Of a DNA stretch of 64,000 nt, positions 42,974-50,738 are shown one piece after another (the first letter of the stretch is position 1; the number at the start of each line of letters is the position of its first letter). The translations under genes were made by a program, and so were the position numbers. The notes below the pieces were generated by a model, which was not told where the DNA came from, ran no database searches, and was given only the letters and a program-made list of their open reading frames with translations. The stretch lies in assembly GCF_030812675.1 (NCBI RefSeq), contig NZ_JAUSTE010000005.1, positions 124,001 through 188,000 of the forward strand, read 5' to 3'. Source of the DNA: Sinomonas atrocyanea. GTDB lineage: Bacteria > Actinomycetota > Actinomycetes > Actinomycetales > Micrococcaceae.

Positions 42974-45900
42974 CACCGGCACGGCGGCGCGCACCGCGGC
43001 CTGCGGGGCGGCGAGCCGCACGAGGACGTCCCCGGGCATCAGCTCCGTGGCGTGGTGGGTGACCATGACGACGGTCCTGTCCACGAGCGCCTCGTGCAGG
43101 GCGGCCACGAGCGCGAGGCCGGATTCGGGGTCCAGGTGCGCGGTCGGCTCGTCGAGGAGCACCACCTCCGCGCCGGCGAGGAGCGTCCGCGCGACTGCGA
43201 GACGCTGTCGCTGTCCCCCGGAGAGGAACGCCCCGCGGCTGCCGATCCGCGCGTCGAGGCCCCCCGGGAGCGAGCGCACGTGCTCGAGGAGCCCGACCTT
43301 GGCGAGGACCGCTTCGAGCTCGGCGTCCGACGGCGCGTGGTCCCGGTCGCGGGCGACGGCGAGGTTCCCGCGTACGGTCGAGTCGAACAGGTGTGACTCC
43401 TGCGGGCACCACGCGACGGGACCGGCGACCTCGGCCGTGCCCTCCCGCGGGGCGAGGAACCCGGTGAGCAGTGCGAGCAGAGTCGACTTGCCGCTCCCCG
43501 AGGGCCCGGCGACGACGACCCAGTCCCCCGGCCGCGCCGTGAGGTCCAGGTGTGTGAGGACGTCGGGGCCGCCGCCCCAGCCCGCGGTGACGCCGCGGAG
43601 GCCGAGGCCCGCGCCCCGTGCAGGGGCGCCCGGCTCGGGGGTCCCGGAGGATGCGGCACGTCGCTCGACGGCGTCCTGCACGGCCCGCTCCTCGGCCGCA
43701 ACGCGGACGAGGGCGGCACGGAGGGCCGGGAGCTGCTGGACCGCCGTGCTGGCGGCAGCGAGCGGCTCTCCGAGGGCGAGCTGGAGCAGGAGGACTGCCG
43801 CGGCGGTGGCGGCGGGGGCGCCGGCGCCCTGCGCGGCCCCCAGGGTCAGGGCGGCGGCGGTACCCGTCGCGGCCACGACGACCGCCCGCGCGAGCCCCTC
43901 CGCCGCCGCGCCCCGCCGCTCGAGGCGGGTGAGCGCGGCGTCCGCGGAGCGGATCGACCGCAGCACCGCCCCGTCGCGGGCGTTCGCCCTCAGGTCTGCC
44001 CCGGCGGCGAGCGCCTGGCCCATCCGCGCGAGCAGGCCTGCCCGACCGGTCTGGACCCGGGCGGCCGCCCGCCGGTCGGCGGCCCTCGCGACCGCGGGCG
44101 CAACGAGCAGCGCGACGGCCACCGCGGCAGCCAGGACGGGCGTCTGGGCGGGCAGGAGGATCCCGACGGCCGCCAGTGCCCCGGCCGCGACCAGGACGGC
44201 CGTGGTGATCGGCGCCAGCACGCGGGGCAGCTGGTCGCGCACCGCCTCGGCGTCTCCGACGAGCGCCTCCAGGGCTGCCCCGGGCACGAGGAGCCTGCGC
44301 GCGGAGAGCCCCCGTGCCGACAGGAGGGTCCACAGCCGCTCGCGCAGCACGGTGAGCGTCGACAGGACGGCCGAGTGGAGCGCGAGCCGCTCGCGGTAGC
44401 GCAGCACGGCCCGGGCGATCCCGAAGAACCGCACGCCGGTGATTGCGGTGAGCAGGTAGAGGATGGGCGGCTGCTCGCTTGCCCGCACGATCAGCCACCC
44501 GGAGAGGGTGGAGAGGGCGACGGCGGCGGCGGCCGCGCCCAGCCCGGCGAGCGCCGCCCGGGCGTAGGTGCCCGCGTCAGGGCGCAGCAGCGAGGCCAGG
44601 GTGCGCAGCCAGGCCCCGGGCCGGACCGCCGCCGGGGCCGGGGGCACGCGGCGGGCGGGCGCATCCGGCACCTCGGCGCGGAAGCGGGCCGAGGCCGCGG
44701 AGGACGACGGGGCGAGCTCGACGGTGCGGTCCGCGAGGGCCGCCGTGCGGGGCTCGTGCGAGACGAGCAGGACCGTGACCCGTCCGGCGAGCGCGGAGAC
44801 GGCGCGCTCGACGAGGGCCGCGGACGCGTCGTCGAGGTGCGCCGTCGGCTCGTCGAGCAGGAGAAGGTCGGCCCCGTCGGCGACGCGGGCGAGCCCGCGG
44901 GCGACGGCGACGCGCCGCTGCTGGCCGGGGCTCAGCTCCGCCGGGTCCGCGGCGCCGAGCCCCCCGAGGCCGAGCCGCGCGAGGAGTTCCCCGACGAGCG
45001 GGCCGTGCTCCCCGGGCGCGGCGTCCTCCCCCGCCGCCCCCGCATAGAGCAGGAGCTCCGCGGCCACGGTGCGCTCGGTGAACTGCGGGTGCTGCGGCAC
45101 CCAGGCCACCCGGCGTGGGTCGGGCCCGTGCACCGAGCCGTGCACCGCAGCCCCGGCGCCGTCCCGGACGAGGCCGGCGATGGCGGCCAGGACGGTGGTC
45201 TTCCCCGAGCCGCTCGGCCCAGCGAGCACGGTCACGCGACCGGCCGGAGCGGTGAAGTCCACCGGTCCGACGGCCCCGGCCGCGCCGTCGTACTGCACGG
45301 CGAGCGCGGTGACGCGGACCTCGGACGGGCCGGCCGCCTCGGGTGTCCCCGGCGCATCGTCGCCGTCGCGGCGCCCCGTGGACAGGAGCGCGGCGCCCCG
45401 TGGGGCGCCGATGCGGGCGCGGGCGCGCCGCAGGGCCTCCGCCCCGTCCTCGCTCGCGTGGTGGGCGGTCCCCAGGTCGCGCAGGGGCTGGAAGCACTCG
45501 GGGGCGAGGATGAGCGCGAGGAGCCCCGCCTCGAGCGTCATGTCCCCGTGGACGAGGCGGATGCCGATGAAGACGGCGACGACCGCCACCGAGATGGTCG
45601 AGATGAGCTCGAGCGCGAGGGCCGAGAGGAAGGCGACCCTGAGGGTGGCCATCGTCCGGGACCTGTAGGCGCGGGAGAGCTCGCCCAGCGCGCGTCGCTG
45701 CTCGGCGGCGCGGCCGAGGCCGACGAGCACGGGCAGCCCCTGGGCGAGTTCGACGAGGTGCGCGCCGAGCCGCAGGAGGGACTGCTGGGCCTCGGCAACG
45801 GCCTCGAGCGTGTGGCGTCCGATGAGGACCATGAACACCGGAACGAGCGGGAGGGTGAGCACGAGGATGAGCGCGCTGACCCAGTCTGCCCCGAGGATGC

Positions 45901-46378
45901 GGGCGCCGACGAGGAGGGGCAGGACCGCGGTCTGGACGAGGGCGGGGAGGTACTGCGTGTAGAGCGCGTCGAGGCCGTCGAGCCCCCGGCCGGCGAGCAC
46001 GGCGGTCGCCGCGGGCGAGGACGCGACCCGGGCCGCGCCGTCGTCCGCGGGATCCCCCGGGGAGACGGAGGCCGGGCCGCCTCCGAGGCCCGCTTCGAGC
46101 AGCTGCGAGCGCAGCTCCTCCTTGACCCCCACGGCCGCCCAGCGCCCCACCGCCGAGGTGCCCCACTCCGCGGCGGCCCGGATCAGGACGCCGGCGGCCG
46201 CGGCGAGCGTGGACGCGGAGAGCGTCCCGGGCTGCGGGGCCCCGGCGGCGAGCGCCGCGAGGCCGGAGGCGACCCCCTGGGCGAGAAGGGCAAGGCCCAC
46301 GGCCTTCGCCGCGGCGAGCACGCCCAGGAGGACGAGCGCGCGGCGGCTGGTCGGTCCCAGCGGGATGTCCGGCCTCAT
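42968..46378 (-). CDS. cydDC: Fused thiol-reductant ABC exporter CydDC
   Basis: The CydD and CydC half-transporters in one 1136-aa chain. CydD: membrane domain ~10-310, Walker A GPSGSGKTT, signature LSPGQQ, Walker B LLLLDEPTAHLD. CydC: membrane domain ~600-880, Walker A GPSGSGKST, signature LSGGQ, Walker B VVLLDEPTAHLD. Both ATP sites look intact. It exports glutathione/cysteine-type reductants (or haem, by some reports) needed to assemble cytochrome bd. ATG 46378 lies 15 nt after the cydB stop, so it is the last gene of the cydA-cydB-cydDC operon. Confidence 0.92.
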   Translation of the reverse strand: MRPDIPLGPTSRRALVLLGVLAAAKAVGLALLAQGVASGLAALAAGAPQPGTLSASTLAAAAGVLIRAAAEWGTSAVGRWAAVGVKEELRSQLLEAGLGGGPASVSPGDPADDGAARVASSPAATAVLAGRGLDGLDALYTQYLPALVQTAVLPLLVGARILGADWVSALILVLTLPLVPVFMVLIGRHTLEAVAEAQQSLLRLGAHLVELAQGLPVLVGLGRAAEQRRALGELSRAYRSRTMATLRVAFLSALALELISTISVAVVAVFIGIRLVHGDMTLEAGLLALILAPECFQPLRDLGTAHHASEDGAEALRRARARIGAPRGAALLSTGRRDGDDAPGTPEAAGPSEVRVTALAVQYDGAAGAVGPVDFTAPAGRVTVLAGPSGSGKTTVLAAIAGLVRDGAGAAVHGSVHGPDPRRVAWVPQHPQFTERTVAAELLLYAGAAGEDAAPGEHGPLVGELLARLGLGGLGAADPAELSPGQQRRVAVARGLARVADGADLLLLDEPTAHLDDASAALVERAVSALAGRVTVLLVSHEPRTAALADRTVELAPSSSAASARFRAEVPDAPARRVPPAPAAVRPGAWLRTLASLLRPDAGTYARAALAGLGAAAAAVALSTLSGWLIVRASEQPPILYLLTAITGVRFFGIARAVLRYRERLALHSAVLSTLTVLRERLWTLLSARGLSARRLLVPGAALEALVGDAEAVRDQLPRVLAPITTAVLVAAGALAAVGILLPAQTPVLAAAVAVALLVAPAVARAADRRAAARVQTGRAGLLARMGQALAAGADLRANARDGAVLRSIRSADAALTRLERRGAAAEGLARAVVVAATGTAAALTLGAAQGAGAPAATAAAVLLLQLALGEPLAAASTAVQQLPALRAALVRVAAEERAVQDAVERRAASSGTPEPGAPARGAGLGLRGVTAGWGGGPDVLTHLDLTARPGDWVVVAGPSGSGKSTLLALLTGFLAPREGTAEVAGPVAWCPQESHLFDSTVRGNLAVARDRDHAPSDAELEAVLAKVGLLEHVRSLPGGLDARIGSRGAFLSGGQRQRLAVARTLLAGAEVVLLDEPTAHLDPESGLALVAALHEALVDRTVVMVTHHATELMPGDVLVRLAAPQAAVRAAVPVG

Positions 46379-46393
46379 GCTGGCGCCCCTTCC

Positions 46394-47446
46394 CTAGGCC
46401 TGCTTGCCGCCGACCAGGCGGACCACGATCGCGGGCACCACGGAATGCGCGGTGGGGATGCTGTCCACGCTCAGGCGGCGGCGGAAGACCCAGTACGTCC
46501 AGGTCTGGTAGGCGAGGACGAGCGGGAGACCGATGAGCGCGACGACGCTCATGAGCCCGAGCGTGTAGTCGGACGACGACGCGCTGGACACCGTCAGGCT
46601 GTTGGCCGGGTCGAGCGTCGAAGGCAGCACTACGGGGTAGACGGCGGAGAAGATGGCGGCGGCACCCGCGGCGAGCGTCAGGGCGAGGCCGATGAAGGCC
46701 CGGCCCTCGGAGCCGCGGCGGGCCAGCGTCCAGGCCGCGAGCGCGGCCGCGGCGGCGGCGAGCGTGAGGAGCCAGCTCCACCAGGCGCCCGTCCGCAGCT
46801 GGACCGCGACGACCCACGCCACGAGCGGGAGGATCGCGAGCGGGAGCCAGCGGACGAAGGCACCGTGGGCGCGGGAGCGGATGCCGCCGTCGGTCTTGAG
46901 GGCGATGAAGGCCAGCCCGTGGACGAGGGCGAACGCCACCACCGCCACTCCGCCGAGTACGGCGTACCAGGTCAGCCAGGCGAACGGGCCGCCGACCCGG
47001 TCGCCGTTGGCGTCCAGCGGCAGCCCCGTGGTCGTCAGGGCGAGCATCGCCCCGACGCAGAACGCCGCGACGGCGGAGCCGAGGGCCAGCGCCCAGTCCC
47101 AGGCGGCGCGCCAGCGGTCGGAGTGGACCTTCCCCCGGTACTCGATGGAGACGGCCCGGAAGATGAGCGCCACGAGGGCGAGCGTGAGCGGGAGGTAGAG
47201 CGCGGAGAAGAGGGAGGCGTACCAGCGCGGGAACGCGGCGAACGTCGCGCCGCCGGCGGTCAGCAGCCATACCTCGTTGCCGTCCCAGACGGGGCCGATC
47301 GTGTTCAGCAGCACGCGGCGCTCGCCCTCGCCGCGGGCGAAGAGCTTCATGTGCATGCCGACGCCGAGGTCGAAGCCCTCGAGGAAGAGGTAGCCGACCC
47401 ACAGGACGGCGACCGCGCAGAACCAGACGGTGGGGAGGGTATCCAT
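46394..47446 (-). CDS. cydB: Cytochrome bd ubiquinol/menaquinol oxidase subunit II
   Basis: A 350-aa integral membrane subunit with about eight or nine helices. The N-terminal LEGFDLGVGMHMKLFARGEG and GPVWDGNEVWLLTAGGATFA are highly characteristic of CydB. It pairs with CydA to form the bd-type terminal oxidase. ATG 47446 has AGGAG eight nucleotides upstream, 10 nt after the cydA stop. Frames extend upstream but lack homology. Confidence 0.94.
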   Translation of the reverse strand: MDTLPTVWFCAVAVLWVGYLFLEGFDLGVGMHMKLFARGEGERRVLLNTIGPVWDGNEVWLLTAGGATFAAFPRWYASLFSALYLPLTLALVALIFRAVSIEYRGKVHSDRWRAAWDWALALGSAVAAFCVGAMLALTTTGLPLDANGDRVGGPFAWLTWYAVLGGVAVVAFALVHGLAFIALKTDGGIRSRAHGAFVRWLPLAILPLVAWVVAVQLRTGAWWSWLLTLAAAAAALAAWTLARRGSEGRAFIGLALTLAAGAAAIFSAVYPVVLPSTLDPANSLTVSSASSSDYTLGLMSVVALIGLPLVLAYQTWTYWVFRRRLSVDSIPTAHSVVPAIVVRLVGGKQA

Positions 47447-47456
47447 GGTGATGCTC

Positions 47457-49091
47457 CTAGTAGGCGAAGGCCAGGACGTCGTCCGCGGGCTTGGCGTCGC
47501 CCCCGGCGGCCGGGCCGCCGTCGTCGTCTGCCGGCGGCTCGGCGGGTGCCGCGTGGGCGAGCTCCGGCATGGCCGAGGCGACACCGCCGCGGGTGTAGGC
47601 CCACAGCAGCCGGACCTCGACGACCATGAGCGCGGCGTAGAGCAGGGTCAGGACGATGAGCGAGGTGAGGATCTCGCCGGCGCTCACCCCGGGCGAGACG
47701 GCCGCGGCGGTGAACATGAAGACCTGGTCGACGCTGCCCGCCATCGAGGGGTTGGGGGCGACGACGAACGGCTGGCGTCCCATCTCCGTGAAGATCCACC
47801 CGGCGGCGTTGGCGCCGAACGGGGCGAGGATGCCGACGACGGCGAGGCGCATGAGCCAGCGCGCCTGCGGGACGGTGCCCTTGCGGGTGGCGATGAGCGC
47901 CGCGAGCGCCGCGAGGGCGGCGAGGGCGCCGAAGCCGATCATGGCCCGGAAGCCCCAGTAGGTGACCTCCATGACGGGGACGTACTGGATGGCTTCCCCG
48001 GCGCGGTCCCCGTACAGCGGGTTGTCCGGCAGGTTGGTCCCGTAGGCCTTCTCGTACTCGGGGATGAGGGTGTTCACGCCCTTGACCTCGGTGGTGAAGT
48101 CTCCCTTGGCCAGGAAGGAGAGCAGACCGGGGACCTCGATGACGGCCGCGACGTCGCTGCAGTCGGGCGAGCCCACGTTGCCCACCGACAGGACGGAGAA
48201 GCCGGTGCCGTCGTGGCATGCGGCCTCGGCGGCCGCCATCTTCATGGGCTGCTGCTCGAACATGAGCTTGCCCTGGAGGTCTCCGGTGACGGCGGTGCCG
48301 GCGAAGGAGATCATGGCGACCACCGCGCCGATCCGCAGGGACTTGAGCCAGACCGCGTGGTCGGTGCGGTCGCGTCCGGGGACGCCCGGCGCCTCGCCGA
48401 CCACCACGCGCTCGCGGCGCCGGCGGCCGGTGCCCTGGATGACCTCGACCGTGTCGATGCCGTCGTGGCGCCGCTGCCACAGGTGGTACCAGGAGATGCC
48501 GAGGAGGAAGGCGCCGGCCACGCCGAGGGCGCCCATGAGGGTGTGCGGCACGGCGACGAGCGCCGTGTTGTTGGTGAAGACGGCCCACGCGTCCGTCATG
48601 ACGGGGTGCCCGTCCACCACCTTCACGCCGACGGGGTGCTGCATCCAGCTGTTGGCCACGATGATGAAGTAGGCCGAGACTGCGGAGCCGATGACGGCGC
48701 ACCAGAGCGCCGCGAGGTGCAGGCCGGGGCGCAGCTGCTTCCAGCCGAAGATCCACAGCCCGAGGAAGGTGGACTCGACGAAGAAGGCGAGCAGCGCCTC
48801 CATGGCCAGCGGAGCGCCGAACACGTCTCCCACGAAACGGCTGTACTCGCTCCACGCCATCCCGAACTGGAACTCCTGGACGATGCCCGTGGCCACGCCC
48901 ATGATGAAGTTGATCAGGAAGAGCTTGCCCCAGAACTTGGTCATCCGCAGGAACTCGGCCTTGCCCGTGCGGTACCAGACGGTCTGCAGCACGGCGACGA
49001 CCAGTCCGAGGCCGATCGTCAGCGGCACCATCATGAAGTGGTAGACCGTGGTGATTCCGAACTGCCAGCGCGCTATCTCCAAAGCGTCCAC
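47457..49091 (-). CDS. cydA: Cytochrome bd ubiquinol/menaquinol oxidase subunit I
   Basis: The haem-carrying subunit, 544 aa. The start region LEIARWQFGITTVYHFMMVP contains the distal haem ligand His. The Q-loop is in TGDLQGKLMFEQQPMKMAAAEA. Helices continue to a short Asp/Pro-rich tail. It oxidises menaquinol with O2 at high affinity, which is useful under low oxygen or when the cytochrome bcc-aa3 branch is impaired. GTG 49091 is preferred (GGGAG 5 nt upstream); the open extension to 49163 runs through two operator palindromes. Confidence 0.93.
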   Translation of the reverse strand: MDALEIARWQFGITTVYHFMMVPLTIGLGLVVAVLQTVWYRTGKAEFLRMTKFWGKLFLINFIMGVATGIVQEFQFGMAWSEYSRFVGDVFGAPLAMEALLAFFVESTFLGLWIFGWKQLRPGLHLAALWCAVIGSAVSAYFIIVANSWMQHPVGVKVVDGHPVMTDAWAVFTNNTALVAVPHTLMGALGVAGAFLLGISWYHLWQRRHDGIDTVEVIQGTGRRRRERVVVGEAPGVPGRDRTDHAVWLKSLRIGAVVAMISFAGTAVTGDLQGKLMFEQQPMKMAAAEAACHDGTGFSVLSVGNVGSPDCSDVAAVIEVPGLLSFLAKGDFTTEVKGVNTLIPEYEKAYGTNLPDNPLYGDRAGEAIQYVPVMEVTYWGFRAMIGFGALAALAALAALIATRKGTVPQARWLMRLAVVGILAPFGANAAGWIFTEMGRQPFVVAPNPSMAGSVDQVFMFTAAAVSPGVSAGEILTSLIVLTLLYAALMVVEVRLLWAYTRGGVASAMPELAHAAPAEPPADDDGGPAAGGDAKPADDVLAFAY

Positions 49092-49117
49092 GCATGCTCC
49101 CGGTTGCTCGTCCCGAC

Positions 49118-49134
49118 TTCTACGTTTTGTAGAA
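49118..49134. promoter_or_regulatory. BlaI-type operator, copy 1 (cydA-proximal)
   Basis: TTCTAC-GTTTT-GTAGAA: perfect 6-bp arms around 5 nt, 27-43 nt upstream of cydA. The TAGAAG edge may double as the -10 of the cyd promoter. Confidence 0.8.
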
Positions 49135-49141
49135 ACTCGAC

Positions 49142-49158
49142 TTCTACAGAGTGTAGAA
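49142..49158. promoter_or_regulatory. BlaI-type operator, copy 2 (cydA-distal)
   Basis: TTCTAC-AGAGT-GTAGAA, centred 24 bp (just over two helical turns) from copy 1, which would favour cooperative dimer binding on one face of the DNA. Confidence 0.8.
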
Positions 49159-49236
49159 CACACCGTCCGGCGGGGCGAACGCGCACCACTGTCCTGCTCT
49201 GAGCGAACGCGCGTGTGCAGGATCTCACCAGATGGG

Positions 49237-49253
49237 TTCTACCGTGCGTAGAA
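49237..49253. promoter_or_regulatory. BlaI-type operator, copy 3 (blaI promoter)
   Basis: TTCTAC-CGTGC-GTAGAA. Its right arm overlaps TAGAAT (49249-49254), a good -10 for the blaI gene that starts at 49309, so repressor binding would block its own transcription. Confidence 0.8.
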
Positions 49254-49308
49254 TGGTTGAAGCACGCCAGAGGTTGGTGTGCCTGATGCACGTGAGGACT
49301 TGAAGACG

Positions 49309-49671
49309 ATGGCTAGCCTGGGTGAGCTCGAGCGCTCGGTGATGGACCTGCTGTGGTCGGCCCCCGAGGCGTCCACCGCCAATGACCTGCGTGACCGGCT
49401 GGCCCTGGTCGAGGGCCAGGGCAAGGACCTTGCCGTCACCACCGTCCTGACGGTGCTGTCCCGACTGGAGAAGAAGGGCCTCGTGGAGCGCGAGCGCGGG
49501 ACCCGTCCGCACCGCTACCGCGCGGTCTCGACCCGCGAGGACCACACCGCCCGCCTCATGCACGAGGCCCTCGGTACCGCGACGGACCGCGAGGCCGTGC
49601 TCGCGCGGTTCATCGGCTCGGTGTCCGAAGCCGAGGCCGCCACGCTGCGCAAGCTCCTGGCCAGCGGCTGA
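49309..49671 (+). CDS. BlaI/MecI/CopY family transcriptional repressor
   Basis: A 120-aa winged-helix repressor: SLGELERSVMDLLWSAPEAST, recognition-helix region DLAVTTVLTVLSRLEKKGLVERE, then a helical dimerisation domain (LMHEALGTATDREAVLARFI). In BlaI/MecI the linker is cleaved after signalling by the partner M56 peptidase. Operator palindromes lie before its own gene and twice before the divergent cydA, so it probably represses both. ATG 49309 matches the family N-terminus; a longer frame from 49279 adds ten residues with no homology. Confidence 0.9.
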   Translation: MASLGELERSVMDLLWSAPEASTANDLRDRLALVEGQGKDLAVTTVLTVLSRLEKKGLVERERGTRPHRYRAVSTREDHTARLMHEALGTATDREAVLARFIGSVSEAEAATLRKLLASG

Positions 49672-49693
49672 TCCACGCCGCCGGGGCGCGCGC

Positions 49694-50671
49694 GTGCTCG
49701 TGACCGCTTACCTCCTGGCGCTGCTGGCACTGCTGCTCGCGTGGCCCGTGCCGGTGGCGCTCTCGCGCGCCCAGTGGCCTGCGCGCTCCCCCTTCGCCGC
49801 GATGATGCTGTGGCAGTCGATCGCGCTCGCCGGCGGGCTGTCGATGATCGGCGCCATGCTCGTCTACGGCCTCTCCCCCCTCGGCGACAGCCTCGTCGCC
49901 GCGGTGCGGCGGGCCCTGAAGGTCGTGCTCGGCAACGAGGCGCCCAACGAGCTGCACTTCTGGCACCTGTTCGCCCTCAGCGCCGCGGCACTGCTCAGCG
50001 TGCACCTCGTCTTCACCCTGCTGCTCACCTACGCCAGGATCGTGAGCCAGCGGCGCCGCCACCGCGAGCTGCTGGCGCTCCTGAGCTCGCCGTCCGGCGC
50101 CCTCGAGCGCACCTGGGTCATCAGCCACCCGGCGCCTGTCGCCTACTGCCTCCCGGGCGGGTCGCGCTCCGTGACCGTGCTCTCGGACGGCCTGATGGAG
50201 ACGCTCGCGCCCGAGGAACTCGACGCCGTCGTGAGCCACGAACGGGCGCACCTCACCCAGCGCCACCACCTCCTCCTGTGGGCCTTCGAGGCCTGGCGCG
50301 CCGCGCTGCCCTGGCTGCCCACGAGCCGGCTCGCCCGGCAGGCGGTCAACTCGCTCGTGGAAATGCTGGCGGACGACGTCGCGCGGCGCACCGCCCGCGA
50401 CGACGTCCTCGTCCGTGCGATCGCCCTCGTGGCCGTCGGCGGCGAACCCGCCCCCGGCACCCCGCCCGCAGCAATCCCGGGCTCCGTCCCGGCACCGTCC
50501 GCGGCGTCGGGCGCGTTCGACACGGACGGGGTAGACATCGCCGGCCGCCTCAGCCGCCTGCTCACCCCGCGGCCGCCGCTGGGCCGTGCGGCCACCGCCC
50601 TCGTGCTCGCAGCCAGCCTGCTCCTGATCGCAGTCCCGACGGTCCTGCTGATCGTCCCCGGCCTGTTCTAG
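49694..50671 (+). CDS. M56 family metallopeptidase (BlaR1-like, no sensor domain)
   Basis: A 325-aa membrane zinc protease. Helices lie at ~4-24, 34-60, 92-113 and the extreme C-terminus (~300-322). The zinc motif HERAH is at 182-186 (VVSHERAHLTQRHH), with a possible third ligand in SLVEMLADDVA. Unlike BlaR1/MecR1 it ends right after the last helix, so there is no extracellular penicillin-binding domain. It lies 22 nt downstream of the BlaI gene, in the same operon. By analogy it would cleave or inactivate BlaI in response to a membrane or redox signal, not necessarily a beta-lactam. Confidence 0.88.
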   Translation: MLVTAYLLALLALLLAWPVPVALSRAQWPARSPFAAMMLWQSIALAGGLSMIGAMLVYGLSPLGDSLVAAVRRALKVVLGNEAPNELHFWHLFALSAAALLSVHLVFTLLLTYARIVSQRRRHRELLALLSSPSGALERTWVISHPAPVAYCLPGGSRSVTVLSDGLMETLAPEELDAVVSHERAHLTQRHHLLLWAFEAWRAALPWLPTSRLARQAVNSLVEMLADDVARRTARDDVLVRAIALVAVGGEPAPGTPPAAIPGSVPAPSAASGAFDTDGVDIAGRLSRLLTPRPPLGRAATALVLAASLLLIAVPTVLLIVPGLF

Positions 50672-50738
50672 GCCGCGCGTTCCGGCCCGCCCGTTCCGGG
50701 GCCGCCGGCCCGGTTCGGGCGCGACGGCGGCGGGCGGC

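Noticed and set aside
43550-47629. A 1359-codon open frame on the plus strand
   Set aside because: It is antisense to cydDC/cydB, both of which have clear motifs; its translation is low-complexity Arg/Gly/Glu-rich, as expected for a shadow frame in high-GC DNA.
49309-50671. Beta-lactam resistance regulator of a nearby beta-lactamase
   Set aside because: No beta-lactamase or penicillin-binding protein gene is nearby, the M56 protein lacks the penicillin sensor, and the operators face cydA.
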